DNA of 64,000 nt from Sphingorhabdus sp. M41 (GTDB taxonomy: Bacteria > Pseudomonadota > Alphaproteobacteria > Sphingomonadales > Sphingomonadaceae), in contig NZ_CP014545.1 of the NCBI RefSeq assembly GCF_001586275.1, forward strand, positions 832,501 through 896,500, written 5' to 3'. A program made the translations under genes and the position numbers. How positions within the stretch are numbered: position 1 is the first letter of the stretch; each line of letters opens with the position of its first letter. Of this stretch, positions 1 through 15,500 are shown one piece after another. The notes below the pieces were generated by a model, which did no database searches, was not told the origin of the DNA, and was given only the letters and a program-made list of their open reading frames with translations.

Positions 1-1005
<1,005 letters not shown>

Positions 1006-1172
1006 TTCGCGCTTGTAGAATCCCGCCATCAACAACAATGTTGGAAAGCATTTTGTCGATGAACGGACAATTAAGCTCGGCCCATGGTCAACATGCACGG
1101 TATCAAACCCCGTGCATCATCTTGCCACATCGATTAAAAGACCCGTGATTACAGCTTATGCGCCTGCTTCAT

Positions 1173-1289
1173 TGCTTGGTGGCCATAGCGCCTGTGCCCC
1201 ACCCGATCCCATCTCGAACTCGGCCGTGAAACCAGGTTGCGCCGATGGTACTTTGTCTCAAGGCATGGAAGAGTAGGACGTCGCCAGGC
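1173..1289 (+). rRNA. 5S ribosomal RNA
   Basis: The 5S core is visible: TGGTGGCCATAGCG near the 5' end, CCCACCCGATCCCATCTCG at about 1199-1217, and a closing GTCGCCAGGCA. About 117 nt long, as expected. The flanks GCGCCTGCTTC and GCAGCAGGCGC pair around it and look like the processing stem. Ends are placed by family resemblance and may be off by a few bases. Confidence 0.93.
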
Positions 1290-1343
1290 ATTGCAGCAGG
1301 CGCATAGACTATAGTCACGTGGAAATAACCCATTCACCTTTTC

Positions 1344-1381
1344 AAAAGCGGCCTGTCCCTCAAAGGGCCGGCCGCTTTTTT
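1344..1381 (+). terminator. Rho-independent terminator between 5S rRNA and tRNA-fMet
   Basis: AAAGCGGCC (1345-1353) pairs with GGCCGCTTT (1370-1378) and is followed by T residues. It sits after 5S and before tRNA-fMet, so the tRNA is either transcribed by readthrough or from its own promoter. Confidence 0.8.
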
Positions 1382-1422
1382 GATTCTCTGGACCGGCACA
1401 TTAGCCAAACCAGAAACGTTGG

Positions 1423-1499
<77 letters not shown>

Positions 1500-1526
1500 A
1501 CAAACTCAATATATTCAAATCATTAC

Positions 1527-1557
1527 AAGCCTCGCTGTCACCAGTGAGGCTTTTTTG
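1527..1557 (+). terminator. Rho-independent terminator after tRNA-fMet
   Basis: AAGCCTC (1527-1533) pairs with GAGGCTT (1546-1552), followed by a run of T. It ends the rRNA-tRNA transcription unit. Confidence 0.8.
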
Positions 1558-1592
1558 CGTTCGACCTGTAAGCGTATAGGAAGCAGGATTGA

Positions 1593-2330
1593 GCGCCCTT
1601 ATGGGCAACCGGGAGTAGGCTAGGCTTCGGCAATTCGGATAATCTGAAGGACATTGATAACGAACAGCTACTGGACCAGGTCGCGGCCGATATTCAGGAA
1701 CTGATCAATCATCTCGGTATTTCGAAAGCCGAGATTGCCGGACAGACGATTGGAGCCGTCTTCGCTTTGCGCTTTGCTCGCGTCTATCCAGCCTCGGTCA
1801 CCAGCCTGTTCGCCATTTCACGCGCGCCGGCATGGCGAGAAGAATGGGCGGCACAAATGCCAAAGCGTCAGCGCTTCATATTAGGCCTCGCCAAGCATAT
1901 GCCGCAACTCTTGCCGCTCATCATGCGAGCCACGGTTGCCTTTATGGACAAGGGCCATGCAAAAAAACTGGTGCTTTCGTCATGCCAGATTAGCGCCGCG
2001 GATATGCAGGCTTTGAGAAATGCCGAAATTCTCGGGCTGATGGCCAAGGGATGTGAAGAAGGGCTGAAGCAGGATGTCGAGCCATTTTGCCGGGATTGCC
2101 AGCTGGCGATCATGGATTTTAGCGACGAAGCGAAGCTTCTGAAGAGGCCTTCTCACATTCTGCAGGGCGACCTCGATCAAATTGTAGACATATCGCAGTC
2201 CAAATATTTTGTGGCCAATGTTCCCGGTACGACACTGGAAATAGTCAAGGGAGCAGGACAGCTGCTGATATATAGCCACTGGGACCATGTCTTCAGAGCG
2301 ATTAGAAAAAGCAAAAAGAACAGCAACTAA
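1593..2330 (+). pseudogene. N-terminally truncated alpha/beta hydrolase remnant
   Basis: The frame opens after a stop at 1590-1592 and runs to 2330 without an ATG near the 5' end; the first possible start is TTG at 1767. The product matches the second half of an alpha/beta hydrolase. The nucleophile elbow should read G-x-S-x-G but reads GQTIG (about 1740-1754). The acid turn GDLDQIVD is present. The usual catalytic His motif GAGHLL reads GAGQLL. The first beta strands and oxyanion loop are missing. Truncation plus loss of two triad residues argues for a decayed gene or pseudoenzyme. It lies directly behind the tRNA-fMet terminator, a common site of integration or deletion. Family assignment is good; whether any product is made is unknown. 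Confidence 0.6.
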
Positions 2331-2409
2331 TTGTGGCTTGTACCCAATATTGGGTATGACGGGTTTCGCCGGTCGAGCTATAGGATCCTTGGTCTGTGGA
2401 GCAGAGCCT

Positions 2410-3207
2410 ATGCAAAAATATCTAGTCTGTGCGATTGTCTTGGCGGCCCTCTCCGGGTGCTCCGAAAACTCCCGTGCTTTTGACGAAGTTCCCGGCAATC
2501 GAGTCCAAATGGCGGAGCTGGCAAGCACAGATTCGAAAAGGAGCGATGCCGGCGGGCAGTCCCTCTGTCCCGACGACGGACCGGTCCTGCCTATGACAGG
2601 GATTTGCGAAGGCCGCGCGACCAATTATCTCAACATAGTAGATGGCGATGCACCGCAGCTTCCCGATAATTGCCACTGGTCGGTCAACGAAACCGCCGTA
2701 GCAGATCAACTTCTGCTCTATCTCGCCGCGACTTGCGATGGTAAAAAAGCCGAGCTTGGATTTGCTGGCGGCGCACATTTTGCCGAACTCAACCTGGCCT
2801 GGTCTGCGGTAGCGAATGAATCGCTGGAAGATACGGTTTTGATCCGCATTGGTAGCGCCGAACCCGGTCGCCCGTATCAAAATATCCTATTTTATGCTCA
2901 AGATGCGATGGATGATTCCGCCGCTGCCGAACAATGTATGGTCCGTCCGGCAGGAGTGGACGGATGGCCTGCCGACGCCATGGTCATTGATGTCAGCCCG
3001 GAAGAGGCGGCGAAAGCTCCAAGTGACGAACCGCGGACCGCTTGTGGCATGTTTGGACTTGATCAGGATAATTCGTCTTATTGGCGGGTGTTCCAGGGCT
3101 ATAGCTGGTGGTTTCAGTTATCGCAGGATGCTTACCAGGATATAGATCCACGCTCCTTGACGCTTGTCCAACCGGACGGGACAGGTGGCTGGATGACGGT
3201 CGAATGA
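2410..3207 (+). CDS. Putative lipoprotein of unknown function
   Basis: 265 residues from ATG 2410. The N-terminus MQKYLVCAIVLAALSGCSEN is a lipoprotein signal with lipobox LSGC, so the mature protein should be lipid-anchored at the Cys near residue 17. The frame is open upstream to 2287, but those codons overlap the hydrolase remnant and would bury the signal peptide, so 2410 is preferred. The mature part has several cysteines and many acidic residues; no domain is recognised. It is followed 51 bp later by another lipoprotein gene in the same direction. The two and the FecR-domain gene may form one unit. Function is not known. Confidence 0.7.
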   Translation: MQKYLVCAIVLAALSGCSENSRAFDEVPGNRVQMAELASTDSKRSDAGGQSLCPDDGPVLPMTGICEGRATNYLNIVDGDAPQLPDNCHWSVNETAVADQLLLYLAATCDGKKAELGFAGGAHFAELNLAWSAVANESLEDTVLIRIGSAEPGRPYQNILFYAQDAMDDSAAAEQCMVRPAGVDGWPADAMVIDVSPEEAAKAPSDEPRTACGMFGLDQDNSSYWRVFQGYSWWFQLSQDAYQDIDPRSLTLVQPDGTGGWMTVE

Positions 3208-3258
3208 ATTTGTCTGCACGTTAAACGGGTCCAATGGAAAATGAGGGAATAACGAGAT

Positions 3259-3789
3259 ATGTCCAAGAAAATCACTGTCGGTCTGATCGCGATGTTGGCT
3301 TTGTCCGCCTGCGGGGACGCAAAAGACGAAGGCGAGACTGACAGGATCGCTACCCAGCCGGACTCGACCGCTGAAGGCAACCATGAAACGGCGGACGCGA
3401 TAAAAAGCCCAGAGACGGCGCCTGTAGAAACCAAGCAAAGCAAGGTGAGCGATAAAGCAGATCAATCGAACTCGTCGGTCAAATCTGATTCCGGGTTAAA
3501 AACTGCCGATTGCAAAATCACGTCCATACCGGGGGACACCCACTATAAGGGTGACTGCGATTTTCTTCCTCACGGGGGAGGGAGCTTCACGGTCAAGCGG
3601 TCCAATGGCCAATCATTTGTCGATGGCGTTACCGCCTTTGTTTTGGAACTTGATACCAAAACCGCAGCCGGGCTTTCCGTTCGGGATGCCAATGGTGATC
3701 TGACCTATCTGGGCACAGCCGAAAAATCCACCATCGACGGGGCCTGCTGGGAAAGCGAAAACCATTCAGTCTGTGCTTATGCGAAGTGA
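3259..3789 (+). CDS. Putative small lipoprotein
   Basis: 176 residues. The signal MSKKITVGLIAMLALSACGD ends in lipobox LSAC. A low-complexity stretch rich in Asp, Glu, Lys, Ser and Thr (about residues 20-80) links to a C-terminal domain of about 90 residues with four Cys and a compact, beta-rich look (DCKITSIPGDTHYKGDCDF). No family is recognised. The start ATG 3259 is preceded by a purine-rich stretch GGGAATAACGAG. The stop at 3787 is in the same frame as the following FecR gene and only 15 bp before it. Likely a periplasmic, membrane-attached protein; its role is unknown. Confidence 0.7.
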   Translation: MSKKITVGLIAMLALSACGDAKDEGETDRIATQPDSTAEGNHETADAIKSPETAPVETKQSKVSDKADQSNSSVKSDSGLKTADCKITSIPGDTHYKGDCDFLPHGGGSFTVKRSNGQSFVDGVTAFVLELDTKTAAGLSVRDANGDLTYLGTAEKSTIDGACWESENHSVCAYAK

Positions 3790-3804
3790 ATCTCCGGCAC
3801 CTTG

Positions 3805-4800
3805 ATGATCACCTCACCGCTATTGGCTCAAACCGTAGGGATGAACTCTGCCATTCGGAACAATGTTGCGGTTCAGCAAACGGCAGGCGCGACAGCCCAG
3901 AAAGCGCGGATCAGACAGCCCGTCAAGATGCGCAATGTCATTACCACTCAGGCTGCGAGCACGCTTCAGATCACATTGCTGGACAGATCATCGCTGACCG
4001 TTGGTCCGAATGCCCGGTTAACCGTCAATCGCTTTGTTTATGACCCAAAGACAAAATCCAGCTCCGTTGGTACTACGGTGGTCAAGGGCACCTTGCGCTT
4101 TTTATCCGGCAAGTCGGCACGCGGCGGGCGGAACAGCATCAACACCCCCGCTGCCTCAATTGGTGTCAGAGGGACAATGGTGGAACTGGCCGTCGGTGAA
4201 GACGCTATCACAATCGGTAAACTGCAGGCTGGCCTAGCGATGGGTAGCAATGTTGATCCCCAAACTGCTTCTCTGATCGTCCTCCGGGGCCCAGGGCCCA
4301 AAGCCCAGCTCGGAGAGAAAAGCGGTATTATTGACGTGACGGCAGCAGGCAAAACCGTAACGATCACGCAACCGGGAATAGCGGTCTTCGTGCCCTTTCT
4401 GGGCGCTGCCCCTTCCGCACCTTTCCAATTGTCAAACGGCGCATATGGCGGCTTTGACAATATGCTAAGAACAACGCCAAACGCTGGTGCGGCTTCTAGC
4501 CAACAGTCATCGAACCAGAACTCTAACACGGCGAACAATTCGGCTGGGGCGGAAAATACGGCGCCGGGTCAGGGCACAGAGGCATCACAGGGAGGCAGCA
4601 CCGGCAATGCAGGCGCTGGTACATCTGGTTCAGCTGGCGGCACCGGTGCAGCAGGAGCCGGATCAGGTGCTGGAATTGGCGGCGGCGCACTTGGCGGAAT
4701 ATTAGGCGCTCTTGCTGCTGCGGGTCTGGTTGCGGTGGCTGCGGGCGGTTCGAACGATTCGAACGTTTCGGATGGGGACGATAATCCCGTCAGCCCATAA
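3805..4800 (+). CDS. FecR-domain protein with glycine-rich C-terminus
   Basis: 331 residues. Residues about 40-150 fit a FecR domain: TTQAASTLQITLLDRSSLTV, then VKGTLRFLSGK and a SIGVRGTMVELAV strand. FecR domains occur in periplasmic sensor or surface proteins. The last third is Ser/Asn- then Gly/Ala-rich and ends in a hydrophobic segment (LGGILGALAAAGLVAVAAGG) before an acidic tail. The start is odd: MITSPLLAQT looks like the last part of a signal peptide, yet an in-frame stop lies only 15 bp upstream and no charged n-region is available. Either export uses a very short signal, or the 5' end was lost. TTG 3802 is an alternative start. No clear Shine-Dalgarno sequence is visible. Confidence 0.7.
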   Translation: MITSPLLAQTVGMNSAIRNNVAVQQTAGATAQKARIRQPVKMRNVITTQAASTLQITLLDRSSLTVGPNARLTVNRFVYDPKTKSSSVGTTVVKGTLRFLSGKSARGGRNSINTPAASIGVRGTMVELAVGEDAITIGKLQAGLAMGSNVDPQTASLIVLRGPGPKAQLGEKSGIIDVTAAGKTVTITQPGIAVFVPFLGAAPSAPFQLSNGAYGGFDNMLRTTPNAGAASSQQSSNQNSNTANNSAGAENTAPGQGTEASQGGSTGNAGAGTSGSAGGTGAAGAGSGAGIGGGALGGILGALAAAGLVAVAAGGSNDSNVSDGDDNPVSP

Positions 4801-5132
4801 TCTGGCTTGCCTCATATATTCGCGCTCAAGCCAAATTATTGCTGCAGCGGTGAGCGGGAAGTTAAGCGAAATTGTTCGCTCTATGACTTCTCGCTCGCAC
4901 GGCCTCAATCTGGAAATTGACCTGACCGGTGACCAATTTGGCGCGGCCAATAGTGCCCCCGTTCAGGTCTATTAATTGGCGACCCCGTCCGCCTCAGTGG
5001 CTGCGGCGTTGAAGGCTCCGTGGCTCTGGCGTGACTGACAGGGAAATTGCTCAGGCCCGGCGCTGATGGCCGGGACTAGTTAAGCATTAACCTGCAAGTC
5101 GCTCCGACGCTGCTTCTAGAGCAAGGACGCGG
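4801..5132. other. Intergenic region between convergent FecR gene and gltD
   Basis: No convincing gene. The only local structure seen is CCCGGC/GCCGGG around 5058-5076, without a T run on either side, so it is at best a weak terminator for the convergent genes. Confidence 0.5.
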
Positions 5133-6569
5133 TTAGCGCGGCAGTAAACTCTTTCCCATCAGCTCCAGGTCGACGGCGCGAGCGCACTGCCGGCCTTCGC
5201 GGATCGCCCAGACAACAAGACTCTGGCCCCGGCGCATATCGCCACAAGCGAAAACACCGCTTTTGCTGGTTTTGTAGCTTACGACATTGGCGGCAACATT
5301 GCCACGGGCGTCGAGCTCAACCTCCGATTGATCGACAAGCCCCATCTTGCGCGGGCCGACAAAGCCCATGGCAAGCAGGATCAGGTCGGCTTTGATGATG
5401 AACTCGCTTCCCGCGACTTCCTGCATCTGGCCATCCACCCATTCCAGGCGAACACATTCCAGGCCTTCGACATTTCCATTCGTTCCGACGACGCGCTTGG
5501 CGAGAATGGACCAGTCGCGTTCGCAACCTTCCAGATGGCTGGACGATGTGCGCAGTTTCAACGGCCAATCGGGCCATGAGAAAGTCTTGTCTTCTTTCTC
5601 GGGTGGCTTGGGCATGATTTCAATCTGGGTGACCGAAGCGGCGCCCTGGCGATTGGAGGTGCCGACACAATCCGACCCGGTGTCGCCGCCACCAATGACG
5701 ATGACATGCTTGCCGGTAGCGGTAATAGTTCCGCGCGGTGCGGCCCGCATTTCGTCATCGCCTGCGTTGCGCTTGTTCTGCTGGGCCAGGAATTCCATCG
5801 CCAGGCGAACTCCGGCCATTTCATAGCCCGGGATATCCAGCGTCCGCGGCTTTTCTGCGCCACCGGACATGACCACGGCATCGTAATTTTCCTGCAGCGA
5901 TTCCATGGAAACGGTTACGCCGACTTCGGCGCTGGTACGAAATTCGACGCCTTCCGCCTCCATCTGTACCAAGCGGCGATTGATCAGATGCTTTTCCATC
6001 TTGAAGTCGGGAATACCGTAGCGAAGCAAGCCGCCCATCCGGTCGTTCTTTTCAAACAGGGTGACATTATGTCCGGCGCGAGCCAGTTGCTGGGCGCAAG
6101 CCATGCCGGCAGGGCCAGAACCAACCACCGCAACCGATTTGCCGGTTTTTTCTTCGGCGATCTGGGGTGTGATCCAGCCTTCTTCCCATCCGCGATCGAC
6201 AATCGCGCATTCGATGGATTTGATATTCACTGGCACATCATCGATGTTCAATGTGCAGGCGGCTTCGCAAGGAGCAGGGCAGATGCGGCCGGTAAATTCG
6301 GGGAAATTATTGGTCGACTGCAGCGTTTCGAGTGCCGTTTTCCAGTCTCCTTCATAGACCAGATTATTCCAGTCCGGGATGATGTTGTTCACCGGACAGC
6401 CGTTATGGCAATAAGGAATACCGCAATCCATGCAGCGAGCGGCCTGATTCTTGATTTCAGATTCCGGCAGCGGAATCGTGAATTCCTCATAATGCGTCAG
6501 CCGCTCCTTGGGATCGGCATAAGTCGCTTCTTTGCGATCAATCTCGAGAAAGCCTGTTACTTTACCCAC
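5133..6569 (-). CDS. gltD: Glutamate synthase (NADPH) small subunit
   Basis: 478 residues, the usual length. GltD delivers electrons from NADPH through FAD and Fe-S centres to GltB, which makes two glutamates from glutamine and 2-oxoglutarate. The N-terminal cysteine clusters are visible: C46, C49, C54 and C58 in [13 protein letters not shown], and C97, C101 and C105 in [10 protein letters not shown] first dinucleotide-binding motif GSGPAG starts near residue 150 and a second, GGGDTGSDC, lies near 290. The C-terminal [14 protein letters not shown] closes the FAD domain. It lies 21 bp downstream of gltB on the same strand, so the two form an operon. Cytoplasmic enzyme. Confidence 0.97.
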   Translation of the reverse strand: MGKVTGFLEIDRKEATYADPKERLTHYEEFTIPLPESEIKNQAARCMDCGIPYCHNGCPVNNIIPDWNNLVYEGDWKTALETLQSTNNFPEFTGRICPAPCEAACTLNIDDVPVNIKSIECAIVDRGWEEGWITPQIAEEKTGKSVAVVGSGPAGMACAQQLARAGHNVTLFEKNDRMGGLLRYGIPDFKMEKHLINRRLVQMEAEGVEFRTSAEVGVTVSMESLQENYDAVVMSGGAEKPRTLDIPGYEMAGVRLAMEFLAQQNKRNAGDDEMRAAPRGTITATGKHVIVIGGGDTGSDCVGTSNRQGAASVTQIEIMPKPPEKEDKTFSWPDWPLKLRTSSSHLEGCERDWSILAKRVVGTNGNVEGLECVRLEWVDGQMQEVAGSEFIIKADLILLAMGFVGPRKMGLVDQSEVELDARGNVAANVVSYKTSKSGVFACGDMRRGQSLVVWAIREGRQCARAVDLELMGKSLLPR

Positions 6570-6590
6570 GGTCTACTCCAATATCTTCAA

Positions 6591-11243
<4,653 letters not shown>

Positions 11244-11301
11244 ATTCCGTCCTCATATTTCAATAGGATTTTTGTAATTAAAATGCTCCTAGATGGATTT
11301 T

Positions 11302-11330
11302 TATGTATTTTGAAGACAAGATTTCTGCAA
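11302..11330 (-). promoter_or_regulatory. Candidate sigma-70-type promoter of gltBD
   Basis: Read on the minus strand, TTGCAG (11325-11330) and TACATA (11302-11307) are separated by 17 bp, about 60 bp before the gltB ATG. The region is AT-rich compared with its surroundings. This is a pattern match only. Confidence 0.4.
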
Positions 11331-11409
11331 GCGGGCAAAGAAACATTGCGTAAGCGTCAGTTGCCGCTACGGACAACCTGCGAACTTGGCGGAAATAGGG
11401 CGCGATCCC

Positions 11410-11550
11410 ATGGTCATTGCCGTTGTTGAAACCGGTGCCGTCACGGCTTCTTCGCCTCCAGCCAGTATGGCGATTGCCGAAATTGTCCGTATGAGGCATG
11501 AACCCGTCCGTCGGGTTTATATCGACAAGCTGCAGGACCGTCACGTTTGA
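11410..11550 (+). CDS. Possible 46-residue ORF coupled to xdhC
   Basis: A short frame from ATG 11410 ends at TGA 11548-11550 and overlaps the TTG start of xdhC as TTGA, an arrangement typical of translational coupling. The product starts MVIAVVETGAV and ends with a basic, charged part (RRVYIDKLQDRHV). The frame is open further upstream to 11314, with a possible TTG at 11386. I recognise no family. It could be a leader peptide, a small operon partner, or a remnant of a longer gene. Coding status rests mainly on the stop/start overlap, so confidence is low. Confidence 0.35.
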   Translation: MVIAVVETGAVTASSPPASMAIAEIVRMRHEPVRRVYIDKLQDRHV

Positions 11551-12497
11551 ACAATATTTTGCCCATCTTCGATTTTCTGCAGGTAAAAGCGGCAGCGAAC
11601 CAGAAAACAGTCTTGATCACGCTGATCGCGGTAACGGGTGCGTCTACGCGCAATCCGGGCGCGCATATGGCCGTGGCAGAGGATGGCTCGTCGACGGGCT
11701 CTTTCTCCGGTGGTTGTGTGGAGGCCGCTGTGGTTGCCGAAGCGCTGGACGTGATCAATGCGGGGAAGCCGCGCGAGATCAGATTTGGTTCCGACTCTCC
11801 CTATCTTGATATCCGGCTGCCATGCGGCGGCGGCATCGACCTGCTGTTCACCCCGATAGCGGATCGCACGATTGTCCCCGATATTTTTGGCCGGATTGAA
11901 CGGCGTGAGCCATTGACGCTCATTCTCGATAGCGAAAATGCTGATATCCGCTGCGAAGCAGAATCGGCGCACCGGACGTCGGTGGAGCGTTCGGGTTCGC
12001 AGATCTTGGTGCACCATCTCCCAGCAGCCAAGCTGAACATTTTGGGACACGGGCCATCGGTCGAAAGCCTGGTCAGACTGTCGAACAGCTATGGCATTGA
12101 CTGTGCCGTTCTGTCTCCAGACCCCGGTGTGATAGATGCTGTTGAGGCCTTGGCGACGACCACCGATCTGCTGAAAACGCCGCAAGCGAAAACGCTGCTC
12201 GATCCTGATCCATGGACGGCCTGCATTTTCTATTTTCACGATCATGACTGGGAGGCGCATCTCATGAAGCAAGCCCTGTCTTCCCCGGCCTTTTTTGTCG
12301 GCGCAATGGGCAGCCGCAAAACCCACACACTACGGTTGCAATATCTGGCCGACATCGGTGTTTCGGCGGAACAGAGTTCACAAATGGTTGCGCCAATTGG
12401 ACTGATCCCGTCCACCCGGGACCCGGCGACATTGGCCTTGTCGACTTTGGCGCAGGTGGTGGAGAGCTATCACCGGCACTTCGGTTTCAAGACATAG
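11547..12497 (+). CDS. xdhC: XdhC/CoxI-family molybdenum hydroxylase maturation protein
   Basis: 316 residues. XdhC proteins bind molybdenum cofactor, oversee its sulfuration and deliver it to xanthine dehydrogenase-type enzymes. The N-terminal XdhC domain shows STGSFSGGCVE (about residues 50-60) and LPCGGGIDLLF. The C-terminal Rossmann-type domain contains a short Gly-rich turn (LGHGPSVESLV) and the conserved FVGAMGSRKTH motif. The start is TTG 11547, which gives the expected N-terminus MNNILPIFDFL; there is no in-frame ATG nearby. No gene for a molybdenum hydroxylase lies in the window, so the client enzyme must be encoded elsewhere. mobA is 10 kb away. Confidence 0.88.
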   Translation: MNNILPIFDFLQVKAAANQKTVLITLIAVTGASTRNPGAHMAVAEDGSSTGSFSGGCVEAAVVAEALDVINAGKPREIRFGSDSPYLDIRLPCGGGIDLLFTPIADRTIVPDIFGRIERREPLTLILDSENADIRCEAESAHRTSVERSGSQILVHHLPAAKLNILGHGPSVESLVRLSNSYGIDCAVLSPDPGVIDAVEALATTTDLLKTPQAKTLLDPDPWTACIFYFHDHDWEAHLMKQALSSPAFFVGAMGSRKTHTLRLQYLADIGVSAEQSSQMVAPIGLIPSTRDPATLALSTLAQVVESYHRHFGFKT

Positions 12498-12581
12498 TCT
12501 CCAGACGCTGTTCTTTGTTTCTTCCGAAGAAAAACTGGAATAGACGATGGAAATCAGTGGATGTTGATTCCGGGGAATATC

Positions 12582-15500
12582 ATGAAATATAGTCTTGTTA
12601 CGGTTCTTGCGACGTTGCTCTTTTCAGGTGCAGCGCTGGCGCAGGACAATCCCAAAAAATCCGAAAAGGACAAATGGGATGTCAACGCGCCTACTGGCGC
12701 AACGATTAAACAGGTTCCGATCAACGTTGACGAGGGGAGCTGGATCGATGTCGATGTCAGCCCTGACGGCCAGAGCATTGCCTTTGCCTTGCTCGGCGAT
12801 ATTTACACCATGCCGATTTCAGGCGGAACGCCGACCCGGATCGCCGAAGGCCTGGCTTGGGAAGTACAGCCGCGTTTTTCCCCCGACGGCAAGCGCATTG
12901 CCTTTACCTCGGATCGTGCCGGGGGTGACAATATCTGGATCATGAACCGGGATGGCAGCGACAAGAAACAGGTCACCAAGGAAGAATTCCGTTTGCTCAA
13001 CCAGCCGAGCTGGAGCCCCGACGGCCGCTATGTCGTGGCGAAAAAGCATTTCACCACCCAGCGCTCTCTGGGCACCGGCGAAATCTGGATTTATCACGTG
13101 TCCGGCGGTGGCGGGGTGCAACTGGTCAAGAAACCCAGCGAAAAGCATCAGAAGGAACTCGGCGAACCAATTTACGCTCCCGACGGCAAGTCGGTCTATT
13201 ATACGAAGAATATCACGCCCGGTGGCACGTTCATCTATGCGCAGGACAGCAACAGCGACCTGTTCAATATCGAAAAATATGATCTGGAATCGGGTGAGGT
13301 TATCACTGCTGTATCCGGTCTAGGCGGTTCCGTACGTCCAAACCCTTCCCCCGACGGCAAGAAAATCGCCTTCGTCCGCCGCGAGATGACTCAGTCCAAA
13401 CTTTATGTAAAAGATCTGGAATCCGGGATCGAACGCAAGATCTATGACGATCTTGATCAGGATGTGCAGGAAACCTGGGCAGTCACCGGCGTCTATCCGA
13501 ATATGGACTGGACGCCCGACAGCCGCGAGATCGTCTTCTGGGCGGGTGGCAAGATCCGCCGGGTCGCCGCTGACGGCGGCACCTCGTCGATCATCCCGTT
13601 TCAAGTCAGCGACAGTCGTGGCGTCGCCGATGCCCCGCATCCGACAATCCCTGTAGCACCCGACAGCTTTACCACAAAAATGCCGCGCTTCGCTGCGGTG
13701 TCGCCGGACGGCCGGACCGTTGTTTTCGAAAGCCTCGGCAAGCTTTACAGCAAACCGATGAGCGGCGGGTCCGCCAAGCGGCTGACCAGTGGTTCGGAAC
13801 TAGAGCTTTTTCCTTCCTGGTCGCGCGATGGCCGCTCGATCGTATTTGTCGGCTGGACCGACGCCGGACTGGGCCAGATCAAGATGGTTTCAGCAAGCGG
13901 CGGTTCGCCGCGCACCGTCACCAACCGGCCCGGCCACTACGCCCGCCCGCATTTTTCTCCTGACGGCAAGACCATCGTCTTCGAGATGAAGGATGGCGGC
14001 TATATGACCTCGCCCAAATGGTCGGTCGAGGATGGTGTCTACCGCGTGCCGGCCAGCGGCGGATCCCCCGTGCGCGTGGTCAAGGGTGCAGCCGGGCCGC
14101 AATATGGCGCGACCAGCGAGCGGATTTTCATGCTGCAGAATGAAGAAGACCAGCGCATCCTGATCAGCACCGATCTGAATGGCGAAGCCAAGCGCACCCA
14201 TGCCAAGGGCGATCTGACCAACGACTATATCGTGTCGCCCGATGGCCTGAATGTCGCGTTCCGGCAAAGCTATGAAGCCTATGTCATGCCGCTGATGCCT
14301 GGCACCCAGGCAGTAGAGATCAGCCCGACCAGCACATCGCTGCCGGTCACGCGGGTCAGCGCCAATGGTGCCGACTATATCAACTGGTCCGACAATGGGC
14401 AGAAGCTGCACTGGAGCATCGGGCCGATGGTCTATTCGGCCACGACCAGCGCGCTGTTCCCCAATGCTCCCGCCGCGAAGGACGCGCCTAAATATCAGCC
14501 GCCAACCAGCGGCATCTCGCTCGAACGGACGATTGCTGCCGACAAGCCTTCGGGAACGGTTGCGCTCGCCGGCGCGCGGATTGTCACCATGGCGGGCGAA
14601 AATGGCGGGATCATCGATGATGGCGTGATCGTCATTCAGGGCAATCGCATCGCCGCTGTCGGCCCGCGCGGCGCGGTCAGTATCCCGGCTGGGGCGACCA
14701 CCGTGGATGTCACCGGCAAGACCATCATTCCCGGCCTGATCGACGCGCACGCGCACGGCCCGCAGGGCAGCGACGAACTGGTGCCGCAGCAAAACTGGTC
14801 GCTGTTGCAAAATCTCGCGCTCGGCACGACCACGATCCACGATCCGTCGAGCCGCGCCAGCGAGATATTTGTCGCGGGCGAGATGCAGCGCGCCGGGATG
14901 ATCCTCGGTCCGCGCATTTTCTCGACCGGCGAGATTGTCTATGGCGCGAAAGCCGCCGACGTCTATGCCGAGATCAACAATCTCGACGACGCGCTTGCCC
15001 ATGTTCGCCGGCTGAAGGCGCAGGGTGGCCACAGCGTCAAGAATTACAACCAGCCGCGCCGCGAACAACGGCAGCAGGTGGTCGAGGCCGCGCGGCAGGA
15101 AAATATGCTGGTCGTGGCCGAAGGCGGTTCCCTTTTCGGCATGGACATGGCGCTGGTCGCCGACGGCAATTCGACGCTGGAACATAATATCCCGCTTGAG
15201 ATTTTCTACGACGATGTCGTGCAGATGTTCTCGCAGTCGCAGACCAACTATACGCCGACCCTCGTGGTCAGCTATGGCGGTCTGGCCGGCGATCCTTACT
15301 GGCGTCAGGCCACCAACGTCTGGGAAAACCCGCTGCTCGTCCATACTCCGCCAACCATCTTGGCGGCAGATACGGTCCGCCGTACCACAGCGCCGGTAAG
15401 CAATTTTGTCGATGACGACAATGCCCGCGAAGCCAAAAAGCTGGCCGATGCCGGGGTGAAGGTCTCGATCGGTGCGCATGGCCAGCAAGCCGGTATCGGC

